A DNA stretch of 64,000 bases from Pristionchus mayeri. Lineage: Eukaryota > Nematoda > Chromadorea > Rhabditida > Neodiplogasteridae. Positions 24,987 to 36,600 of this stretch are shown one piece after another (the stretch's first letter is position 1; each line of letters begins with the position of its first letter). The position numbers and the translations under genes are program-made. The notes beneath the pieces were generated by a model, which worked only from the letters and a program-made list of their open reading frames with translations, ran no database searches and had not been told where the DNA came from. The stretch spans positions 34,104,901 to 34,168,900 of the forward strand of contig BTRK01000006.1 in the NCBI GenBank assembly GCA_036245805.1, written 5' to 3'.

Positions 24987-25739
24987 TCAACTAGTTAATT
25001 CTTCTCGCCTCACTAGGAGCATCCTCAGTTCGGACGGAATCGTCGACCGGTTCCACACAATTTCCATCGGCATCTCTTCGTGAGAACGTGAGGCACTGAA
25101 ATACCGATCCCATTTCCTCCTCCCATTCTCTGGTCTCCACGCTCCAAACGAGATACCCTTTCTAATTATCGTTGCGCCGCTTGCTGACATGGAAACGCGC
25201 GTTGCATGATTATTCGGGGGTTGTGTTCTGGGGGAGGGAGGTGAAGGGGGAGGTACGGTGGCTGACCTGATTCGATGGATTGGGCGAAGTCTTGCAGCGT
25301 CACTCCGTTGCCCAATTCGTCAGGCCTGTCGACAACACGCAAATACGCGGCGAGCGACTGCAAATCAGGCTTGTTTGGATGGCATTTCAAGAATGAGAAG
25401 AGAAGCACGTCGTCATTCTCCCTTAACTGGCTTAGTTTTCACCCCAGCCTACGCTCCTTTCGAGGTTTAGCTGCAAACTAAGGACGAGCTTAAATTTTCT
25501 GCACCAGAAGACGTGAAAACCTCAGCCAATTTTGTAAAACCGATGGAGCAACAAGATGCAAATTTTGCTTAGTACGGAATTCACAGTTGATCTTTTATAT
25601 TTCCGTGCTTCGGGCAGAGAAAAAAATATTATTACATAGTATTGTATTTTAAATGGAGACAGTTAATAAAATACGGAAAAGTTACGGTGTGTGTGGCGAA
25701 TGCAGAGATGAGAGCGATGAAGAAAATCCAGAAGTTCAT
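24987..25739 (-). CDS. Small predicted secreted protein, family not recognised
   Basis: Three exons on the minus strand: 25739-25686, 25432-25267 and 25183-24987, all in phase, giving about 138 aa. The first exon is a clear signal peptide (MNFWIFFIALISAFATHT) ending exactly at a splice site. The second reads LRENDDVLLFSFLKCHP and then DRPDELGNGVTLQDFAQSIE, apparently helical and acidic. The third is basic (IIRKGISFGAWRPENGRRKW) and ends REELTS. Only one cysteine is present, so it is not a disulphide-rich toxin-like or antimicrobial peptide. I see no dibasic neuropeptide repeats. The splice phase and signal peptide support a real gene; the function is unknown. Confidence 0.5.
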
Positions 25740-27451
25740 CGTTGCGTTTCCCAGGGAAGAGAAGAAGTCGAGTGAGACACTCGACTCTGCTTAGAATCAT
25801 TCGTGGTAATTACAGAATTCCAGTGGGCGAACGGAACGGGAAAAGTGCGGAAATGAAGACGGAGGGTTCAAAACAACCAAAAGTGAGAAGAATGACTAAA
25901 CTTTAGAGCAGGAAGAATCAGAGAGACCAAAGAGCGATTAGACTTGCTCAGATATTCCCTAACCGAATTTCCGGTATTCTGGAATATTTTGGAGAGTAGC
26001 AGTAGTGCGAAAGAAGGTGGTGAAGTAGTGGATGAAGGGGGAAGAGTAGGCGGGGGAAGGTTTGTATAGGGGGAGAACGATAATGATGCCAATCTCATAT
26101 CGTAAGACTCGCGTTTTCAGTCATTCTAATAAAAGCCTCTCTATTCCCACAGGATAGGTATTAACGGAGCTGTGAATGAATACACCGGAAGAAGGAAGAT
26201 GCGTATGCTATTGTGCATGACTGACGGAGTTGATGACCAATATGGGGCTAAGAAGGGGGAAATGGTCATTGGAAACGAGATAATCGGATGAGGGGGAGGA
26301 TGCAGCCTGAGAAGAGGCAAGACTGCAACAATACGACCAGTCAACAAAACATACTTCATGAGTCTACCCCCTGGTAGTATCCCAAATTAATTGAGCTTAT
26401 TTGACGATGAGATGGAGATGTTTCCTCTGGGTCGGAAGAAGAGAGGCAAAGAAAACCCGTTTATGACTATAATGATGTGGGTATGTCGAATATAGATAGA
26501 GTCATGGAATCGAGTCGGTATGTTGCTTATACTTGGAATGGGAATGGACCCCGCTCGTCTAAATGAGCTACTTAATGCGGGGCTATCAGCCTATTCAAGT
26601 GTGCGGCAACGTTGCGATATTGAGAATGTGAGAGAACTTTGCATGCTGAATGCATCTGCTTACCACCTCAATCCATCTCATCAACTTGCCCAGACTCAGA
26701 TATAATTATTGAAAACTTCTCTCCTACTCACTCGGAGTTCCGTTTCGTATTCAGCCCATCTTATGCAATTCGGTATTCTCGATGAAAAGACTCGTTATGG
26801 GAACCATTTGAGAACTAATTGGAAAAGAGGGAGAACAAAGGATGGCATTTTTTGGAAGACTATTTACGACGTATAGTCGTTCATGTTCACTAAGCATTTA
26901 TACTTCTTTTAAAATAACTCGTCGGATCAATTCGGACGTTTCATCCATTCGTCTTTTTCAGATAATTCAGATGACGGCTTATATCTCTCGCACTCTATAA
27001 TTTTTGCAATGGAAATGGCGTTGGATCTTTCGTCGCTCATTCTCTCTGCTCATCGAGTATCATTGTCGACAGTCCTTCTTTATTTGATTCTTCACGTGAT
27101 TGTAAGGTGGGATAAATGCAGATGATATGGTACATATTGTGCAATCTCCTCAGTGAATGGCAAGTGAGGAGGGAGGATCCAGCCCACTGGGTCTTCCCTG
27201 TGTAGGAGGAGAGAAGATGGCGGGGAATGCCCTATGATGCCACCCCACGAATCTTTTCGAAAACAAAGCACTCTCTCACAATCGCACACTCTCTCGTCTC
27301 TGACCTCTAGATGGTGAGAGTAGGAGGAGGGATGATGAAACATTGGATACCCGGGAACGGTTGCCTCCAGTCTCCCTCCCCCTCCTTATCCCCTCTCCCC
27401 CATTTCGTCACTCTTCCTTCTACTTCCTCTAGTGTCCACTCGTACGGAATC
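25740..27451. other. Intergenic region, divergent promoters
   Basis: This is the space between the starts of the - strand secreted orphan and the + strand GSKIP gene. A hydrophobic 37-codon frame at 27009 has no splice partner I can follow and was not called. Additional 5' exons of the GSKIP gene may lie here. I see no repeats of note. Confidence 0.45.
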
Positions 27452-28804
27452 ATGCTCAAGCTGTGCAATTGCTACGTCGGACAAGTCAACTTCGATGCCG
27501 ATGCACCGTAAGATTTAATTAATGCCATATTTCACCTTTCTCCTTCCTTTCGTAGTCATAATTTGGAGGAATGAAACCGTTTTTTCCCTTTTCCCTCTCA
27601 CTGTTTTATGTTTGGCGTCACTTCACTTCTGGCTAAAACGTGCGAGATTGACTCGAGATCTAGAATACGTTTCGGCTCAGTTATCTTATCTCAGCAACTC
27701 CCAATTCAGGCTTTCACCTGCTTCTTCGTCTCATTCTTCGATGCTCGAGTCGAAATTCTTCGACAGTATATCATTGGAGTCCATCGAACAGAAGGTATCC
27801 TTCTTCCCACTCCTCCTGTTGCATCTCCCCCCTTCCCTCTGGTTACTCCCCGCTGTTCTCACTCGAATGAGGAACAGTAGAGGAAGAACGGAAAATACTT
27901 CCTCTTGACTTTTCCCTTGACCAAGAATTGTATGACGAAATGAGGCGTTTACTTCTCTCCCTTCCGTCAATCCTGTTAGAATTCGCGGAATTGCGTCAAC
28001 TATAAAGCAGATTCTCATTTGGGATGAAGTTGAGGCACTAGAGAACAATGACGAAATAGTTGAAATGTTGTTCCATTCCAGATTCTCTCAGTCATCAACA
28101 ACTTCTCGACGGTGACGTCCTCTCTGTGCATCTCGGAGAGACTTCCTCGTTTCGATGAAATGATCTTCCTCAATCTGACCACTCTCGAGGGTAAGTCATC
28201 AGTCGATGAAGTTATTCCATGCATTTCGATTGATAACGCCTATCATGTTCATAAGTGTACTAGCATCAAAGCGAAATTGTTTTTGGTGACAAACTATGAT
28301 TGAAATATCTTCATTTCAGGTGACACATACTGCATCGAACTGACAAAGAAGGGATGGCGAATCGCTTCCCTCGATCTGGATTCCATGAATGGAGACTTCC
28401 GAAGAATGGATCTATTCATCGTCTACCACTCATCGATGGCAGATCTGTTGGGAGGAATCTCCCCGCGATTCGAGAATATTCTCAATGAGGTAAGGGAATT
28501 GTAGAGGAAGCCGGGTCACACATGGGCGCGCGTTTTGTTTAAGACATTGACATTGCAAGTTAGGAGGGGAAGCAACTTGGAGTCTTTGCAAGCTTTTCAC
28601 AACCGTGATGATAGTAATAACAATATCAATAACATAACAGGCAACAATAATTTACTTAACAATTCGACTTAGCAATTCAGAGCAACTTCATCGATATTTT
28701 ATCATGTTAAATATATCGATGAATGACGTGAATAATTTCAGTCTCAGTTGCTGACTCCTTCCAATTCCTCATGTTGCTCTACTCCGAGATCTTCTTCCCC
28801 GTAA
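27452..28804 (+). CDS. GSKIP-domain (DUF727) protein
   Basis: Five exons: 27452-27507, 27710-27794, 28082-28190, 28320-28489 and 28742-28804, in phase, about 160 aa. The GSKIP core spans roughly residues 60-140, with SERLPRFDEMIFLNLTTLEG, then DTYCIELTKKGWRIASLD and ISPRFENILNE. This matches the family pattern in which a hydrophobic strand ending in LNxTTLEG is followed by YCxELTxxGxRVxS. Vertebrate GSKIP binds GSK3-beta and PKA; this protein is therefore a candidate GSK3 partner, by family only. The N-terminal 45 residues are serine-rich (PASSSHSSMLESKFFDS) and the last 20 are polar. The start at 27452 is the first methionine that fits the splice phase, but an upstream 5' exon is possible. 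Confidence 0.82.
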
Positions 28805-30686
28805 TCTCTTCCATCTACAATCTTCACTAAATTTCAAGTTACAACTTGAACAATATTACAGTTATCTTATGAAGATTACAACTGTACTGGACATGTTTCA
28901 TGGAAACAATAATGTAGTCTCCATTGATTAGGCTTTCCACTCGCTATTGTCTTATTTCACTCATATGTACACGTACTGTTCTACTAGAGCTAAATTATCA
29001 GTTCTTAGGACCAAATCATAACTAATCAGTCATAAGAGTGAAGATTCTCATACGAGCTAATTAATTTATTTCATCCATCTTTATAATATCTTTCAGAAAA
29101 AATCATAATTTCCCTGCAATCAGAACTGTGATCTGCTATTTATAAAATGTTCATCTGGGAATGTCTAAACCTTGTTGATAAATTATGTACGTGTGTGATC
29201 AAATCGACTCCAAATTCTTCGTTGTATACTCACATTTATTCCTCCCAGCCAACAATCAGGGAAAGAGGGATTCTCCCCATTCTCGACGCCTTCCAATCTC
29301 CGTTCCCTTTCTCAGAGAAAGGATCAGTCCAGATGGACAAAGCGGAAAGGAATGAAGAATCGGTGACAGTCAGGGAACAGTTCCTCCCTTCCCTTCCCTC
29401 TCCATTCCTCCCTCTGACAGATGAGGAAGAGAGCAGATTCGACCTGGGAACGATAGGCTCTCCAGTGATAAATGGCTCCGTTTTCGTGGCAGAGAGACCC
29501 CCTCTTCTCACTCTCAACTTACCCACTTCCAACCAAACTTTTCATTCTTTACGAATCTCTGAACTGCTTTATATCTCAGTCTTTTCTCCCTTTTGCACTA
29601 TTCAATCCTTTGGACCTTTTCCATTTCTTCCGTATGCAATTCTCCTCGATTTCAGCCAATACTGCATCTCATTCTGCCTCGTATAGAAGAGTACCGAGAG
29701 GCGAGGGAGAGGGGAGGTGGACTCTCGCCCATCCTCTAAATCACCCCAGGGCTCATGAGCCCCCTTCCACTGTCCTTTTTGCATTGTCCTCCTCACTTCC
29801 TTTCATCTCGAGAGGATCCGTCTGTTGCTTCTTTTGGCGCCTTCGATATCGGGATTAGAACCGTAAACACTGCTTTCCCCTCTCACATCTGGCAGAAGTG
29901 TGGAGGTCTTCTTGACTCTCGACACTCACTGTTGCCTGCTCCTCCTTCCTTCCTATCATCCAATTATCATTCTTCGCCCTCTCTGCAGACTCTTTTATGT
30001 TCATTCCCTCTGCCATCTTCTCTTGCTGGTCATTTCCTCTTCCCCTGCTGGCTAACTTCATTAGGCGCAGTGGCAGAGTCGAAACACGAGCCAAAAAAGG
30101 AGAAGTAAGGAAGGAAGAAAGAAGAAATGTATCATCAGTGGTTCATCGCAACTTACTCTCCTTTTGGCGGGAAAATGGTAGAGTTTGTGGGTTTTCTGAC
30201 TACTACCGACTACAACTTTTCTCTGCTGATGCACCGTTAGCTCATTTTTTTCATCGTGACTCCGAATAATCAGTGACTGTTACTCTCTTCTCTTCCCTCC
30301 TTGTCGACCGCCTTGTGCGGGTAATCAAAAGCTCGTTTAACGGCGATTTTGACACCTTTCGGCTGGTATCAATAGAAATCATCGGGTCGTCCCCACTTTC
30401 ATAGCCATCGGGGAGAGGCAGAGTAAAGGGCTCGCCGCCAGTCTTATCTCTCCCCCCCCTCTCTCTCTTCTCTCACTTCACACCATTCCCTCTCTCTCCC
30501 ATACTCTTTCTCCCTATCAAAACAGAGTGGCCATGAGCCATTTCACGCGTAAAGTGCGATCGCAGTGTTCACTTTCACTAGCTGTTCCTCGCGATCCATT
30601 CATTAATTAGCGCTAATTGAGATAGGTGTTACAGGAGATTCATCAAGGCAGTAGATAATGGACAGCAGTGAACGAAGCGATTACAC
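28805..30686. other. Intergenic region upstream of the LRP gene
   Basis: No exon chain is recognisable. Open frames at 29147-29686 and 29472-29858 cross pyrimidine-rich DNA and show no domain. The stretch 30270-30660 is CT-rich with GC-rich patches and is the likely 5' regulatory region of the LRP5/6-like gene. Confidence 0.5.
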
Positions 30687-33600
30687 ATGAGAGGGCGAAG
30701 TTTCTCAGTTTGGTCGTTAGCGATCACATTTATCGGTGAGCCGTCTTTTTTTTTTCACCCGGAGATCACAACTATCATACATTCTTGCACTTTCAGCATC
30801 TATTTCCGCGCAGCCAGTTACGTTACTCGCCCGGATTGGAAAGACCATCTCTCACCTAAATGTAAGCTGCTCATAGTGATTATTTTTGTTTGATCCCTGA
30901 ACGTAAAGATCATAATATTGCTTGTTAGATCGACCCTGTCACCCTTCATATCTCCGATTCTCGAATTTTGTACAAACCAATAGGAGAGGAACTGCAAGTT
31001 TCACTCGCAGTAAATTCCAATTCAGTGAGTCTCTATTCTTGCATGTGATTTATCTCGAACACAAGCACATATCATATGTTTTCAAACTAATTCGCGTATT
31101 CTTGTGATTGTTTCTCTTCAGTCTTCTGGATATTTCACCCTCGGGCAGCACTTGCATCGTCTTCCCTTGGATGGGAGCGAGGAGAGTTCTCAGCTGAGAG
31201 TGGGCGGAGTCCTGGATGACACTCCCACGGCAATCTCCTACGACTGGCTCACTAACAAGGCGAGTTTGGCTTTGATGACCAAATACGTCCAATCTTTGAT
31301 AATACGTCCCGACACACCCGACTTGCTTGATTCATTCGAACTTTTCTCCCACGTCTAGTAATTCAATGGTGCCTAATAATTTATGCGGCTATGACCTTGC
31401 GTAGTAGTAAGTGATATCTGCAGATCTATGTCGCTCTCTCCACAATCGGCCCTGATAACTCAGCTCGCATCGAAGTGTGTGATGATGTGCGTGGGAGGAA
31501 GACAGATGGAGGATGTGCAGTGATACTCCATGATAAACTGGACTACCTACACTCACTCGTGTTGGATCCGAGAGAAGGGTGAGTGGATAATGTCTATTCT
31601 CCACAACTTTCAATTTTCATGAGGCGTACAGCAGGCACTGTAAGATTAATGCATCTGAAAAAATCGAATCTGTTACGGCATCAATATAAGGAAATGATTC
31701 TGTCTTTGCAGGAACATGTACTGGATAAACGCAGTGCAGAATCAAATCGAGCGTGCATTCATGAACGGACTCCATCACGACCAGCGACCCTTCCTGGTCA
31801 GTTCCTACTGATTCAGACTCGAGTTGATAGGGAAAGATAATTCCTTATTTCCATAATGATTATGATTCGTCCCTAATGAAACACAAAATAATCTTAGAGC
31901 AGCCATAAATATCTGATTCAGAATCCGGCCTCTAGCGATGGAGCGACATTGACATCACTTGCACTCAGTGGAGATACGCAAACTCTCTTCTACGTGAGAA
32001 CCACCAAGGTGAATCTTCTTATTCGAGGATAACTTTTTTAATCCAGTATAAACGCGCTTGAAGACAGAATAAGACAAATAGTTGCAGGAGGGTTCTGAGT
32101 TGTGGAAGTGTCGTCTCTACGAGCGACAGTCGTGTACTCAGTTCTTCGAGACGACGCACGTTCTGCATCTCGATGTCCATGAGGTTGTCGAACTATTCGA
32201 ACACTCAATCACAAATACTAAATAGATAATGAGATATAGACTCAGATTTGGTTAACTTATCCCTTCAGAATAATGTCTTGTTCTCTCTGAGCTCTGGTCG
32301 TCTTGCCATGTGTGAGCACGCTCATTGTGAGGGAACATTGCATGAGGTGGGGCTACTTTCCCGTATTAACATTTTTGCTTAATATGCATGGAAATATATT
32401 TTGTAGGATTAACCGTTCCTTGTTCAGATAGAGCAGATCAGTGAAATGGAAGTCTTCCAAGTCATCCATGATCAGAGCGCACTCAAAAGTGAGACTTTTG
32501 TTTATATGAGAGCATTCGCGATAGAATCGACAACTTTGAGGCCTGCCGAGACGTAGGAATTCATATTTTTCCTTACTCACGAAAACATAGTATTTAGTAT
32601 TTCTAATCAAGCTCTATCGAATAGCGTTGGCCGTTTTTCGATTAAAAAAATTTTTCAGCCACGGCATGGGCCTAAAGTGGGCGGAGCCTCGCTTTTTTCG
32701 AAAAACACCCATCTTTGACGGCGGTTTTCGGCCTTATCCAGTAAAGATATTAAAAAATGGTCAACAGACAAATGAAAGAGCTTAGTTCGGGGAACATTTT
32801 TCGTTCTTTCTGGTGGTCAAATAGTCGAAAAATTTCTCAGGAAATCAACTTTTGCGAAAATTTCGACAAATCGCTTAAAACCAAAAACATAGTGGGTTTT
32901 CATGCTTAATCAATTTGTCCATATGGGTACTCTTTTCCGCCAAAAATGAAGGTCATAAAGCTTTGCGCTGTAATTACGGTGTCGTTTAAGTAAAAACCGT
33001 CAATGGGGTCCTGTGTAGACATAATAGTTCCCATATGTCAATAGGGCTCATTTGCGTCCAAAATGAACAAAAACATTACAAAAACATGTTTCCGCATGAG
33101 AACTACATAAGTTTCCTGTCCATTCGGTCATAGACTCGATTTGAAGAAATTGAGGACTTTTGCCTGGAATTGCACAAGGGAGTCGGAATCAGGCTACCAT
33201 TCAGGGTCAAACACACGAACTAACATGTAATTGTTATAATTGCAATTCCTACAACGTTTTGTAAAGAATGGGCCACTTAAAATGCAATCGCATCGCTCTG
33301 AGAGCCGAAGAAAGCTGTAATACGACAATATATGCAGAAATTATAAAATCGATACGTGAGTGGGATCATGTTATAGAGAATTATGTGCTGAACATTTTAT
33401 CTGTTGAAAGTAAGCTTCTATCTTTTCGTTGAAGCGCGCTACAGAGCCTAAAAGTTGGGAGAATACGAAGGTGGAGGAGCGCGAGGAAGCGCTAAATAGA
33501 GGGGAGGGAGAGGGGGTCAGACGGCGAGAGCGGCAGGCGGTTAGAGCGCGCGCTCTAGGGGGATTCTAGCCTATTTCTGGCCAACTTCCAGGCTCTGTAG

Positions 33601-36600
33601 AGCGCTTCAATGAAAAGATAGAAGCTTACTTTCAACAGATAAAATGTTCACCACATAATTCTCTATAACATGATCCCACTCACGTATCGATTTTATAATT
33701 TCTGCATATTTTGTCGTATTACAGCTTTTTTCGGCTCTCAGAGCGATGCAATTGCATTTTAAGTGGCCCATTCTTTACAAAACGTTGTATTTCAATTATA
33801 TCAATTACATGTTAGTTTGTGTGTTTGACCTTGAATGGTAGCCTGATTCCGACTCCCTTGTGCAATTCCAGGCAAAAGTCCTCAATTTCTTCAAATCGAG
33901 TCTATGACCGAATGGACAGGAAACTTATGTAGTTCTCATGCGGAAACATGTTTTTGTAATGTTTTTGTTAATTTTGGACGCAAATGAGCCCTATTGACAT
34001 ATGGGAACTATTATGTCTACACAGGACCCCATTGACGGTTTTTACTTAAACGACACCGTAATTACAGCGCAAAGCTTTATGACCTTCATTTTTTGGCGGA
34101 AAAGAATACCCATATGGACAAATTGATTAAGCATGAAAGCCCACTACGTTTTTGGTTTTAAGCGATTTGTCGAAATTTTCGCAAACGTTGATTTCCTGAG
34201 ACATTTTTCGACTTTTTGACCACCAGAAAGAAAGAAAAATGTTCCCCGAACTAAGCTCTTTCATTTGTCTGTTGACCATTTTTTAATATCTTTACTGGAA
34301 AAGGCCGAAAACCGCCGTCAAAGATGGGTGTTTTTCGAAAAAAGCGAGGCTCCGCCCACTTTCGGCCCATGCCGTGGCTGAAAAAATTTTTTTATCGAAA
34401 AACGGCCAACGCTATTCGATAGAGCTTGATTAGAAATACTAAATACTATGTTTTCGTGAGTAAGGAAAAATATGAATTCCTACGTCTCGGTGGATGTCGA
34501 GTCTTTCCTGATTCCCCTCATATTAAGAACCCTATAATGCCATTATTGATAATCATCATTATCATTATGGAAAGATAGTAACAATTCTTGACAAACGTAA
34601 TTTTAGTCGCAACCCTTCCATGCAGGCTCCATATTTAATCCCTGCTCGGTCAACAATGGAGGCTGCTCGCATATTTGTCTCATCGCTCGAATCGAGCCGA
34701 AGAGGACTTGTGCATGTCCGATTGGAGTGAGACTGAAGGAACATGGAGTAACTTGCGAGGACGGATTCAGTGAGGTCAATTAGTCTTGAATTGTGTCCTA
34801 TTACATTCAGATTTGAATGGAACCTTGTAAGGAAATTAAAGCATCTGGGCATTCCATGAGTACAAAAAAATATCAATCTGCCAATTGTGAGTCTTTCTCC
34901 AGGTTCTGATCATCTCCGCCATCACTGGGCTGTTTTACGTCTCGTTGGACACTTCGGACTACACTCCTCAAGCCATTCCTTATGAGGTATTTCCGAAGAA
35001 TATTGTGAACTAATGATAAATGAATGGAGGGTCACGATGATTCTTCGCATTCTCTATTCGACGTTGACTACGATCCACTCGAAGGATTCGTTTACTGGTT
35101 GGACATAACCGATGCAGCCATAAAGCGGTACTGTTTTCTCCTCATTTTTTTGAATTGAGATATTGAGTATGAACCGGGGTAGTGAATGGGGTGAAGTAAT
35201 CGAAGTTATGCTTCAGTTGTCGTTTCGATGGCTCCGACCTCTCCGTGGTGGTGAAGGAGGGCGTGCAACAGAGTGCGAAGACATTCCGACTCGACGTCGT
35301 GGGGAGGAATCTCTTCTGGGTCGATGGAGAGACTGCACTGATTTGGGTGAGAACAAATTTAACTGGAGATCTGTATTGCAAAAAAATTTCAAAAATAGTA
35401 TACTAGTGAAAAGCAGACTTTTCAATCAGTATCTTAACAAAAAAATAATCACATATTTAAGATGGGTAAAATGGAGGGTTCTCTGTCTCCGCGTGTTCTC
35501 GATGTCTCGATCAAACTGGAGAATCCTCATGGAATCGCCATTGATTCCAATGGAGGTCAGCTTAGAATATGCTGTGATTCAATCGAGTGGACTGTGAAAA
35601 TTTAGTTCTAACTTGTCAATATTAGAGCTTCTATTTTGCGCAAAATTATGGTGGATGAGTGGGTGTTTCCCGCTACCCAATTAAACGTTGCTTCGTAGGT
35701 GTGCTCTACATCACTGATTGGTATGAGCGATCGAGTCGGATTGTAAAGATGAACTTGGACGGAAGCGAAGCTCAGATATTTGTATGTTTGGTCTCTTTCT
35801 TAAAGAATTTGGATTGAGTTTTATATCTCGTAAACGCACAATTTCGATCATTTCAATTGTTGCAGTACTCGCTGCAAGATTTCTCATTCCCGACTGGCAT
35901 CGAACTGGATGTGGAGGGAGGAAGATTGTACTGGGCGGAATCGAATCACTCACTCATAAGGTGCGCGATCTTCAAACAGAAGATTGCATACAAGTCAATT
36001 GTACAGATCGATCAAACTGGATGCGACTGATCTCCTCACGTACATGCAAGCTAGCTACAAGTTGGTGCAGCCGTACAGTGTTTCCAAATTAGGTCGGTCT
36101 TTGCTTCTTCATTAGCCACCGAGAAATGTACAATTTCATCTTGCAATATTGATTGCTCTTAGTAATGCATCTTTGATCTTGCTAGGCAATCGAATCTTCT
36201 GCAACTCAATGGCTGGTCGGTCGTTCGTCGAGATTGTGCTGAGGGATGGAATCCTAGCAGGTGAGTGTACCTTTTTATACTTTTAAAAAAAAATTTGTAT
36301 TCGAAGATGTTGTTGGATTGGACAACACATGGCTCACTTTTCTAGGTCACGATTCTTCTCGAGTCGTCGAGTCTCAGATCTACGGCCCTGTTGGGTTGCG
36401 GGCTGTTCGATTGAAAGAGACAGCGAAGAGGAGCGGATCCTGTGCCAAGGGGAACAACGGAGGATGCGGACACTACTGTCTCAATAGGTGAGATGCGCAC
36501 ACTAATTCTGCAATAAAGATTGCACATCAGTCCATCTGGATCCGCTCGTTGTCTGTGTGCACGCGGATTCGAGCTGCAGAAAGATGGTCGACGATGTGTG

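Noticed and set aside
27009..27122. Hydrophobic 37-codon frame as a first exon of the GSKIP gene
   Set aside because: No donor in it gives the right phase into 27452 or 27710 with a sensible protein, and GSKIP proteins are not secreted.
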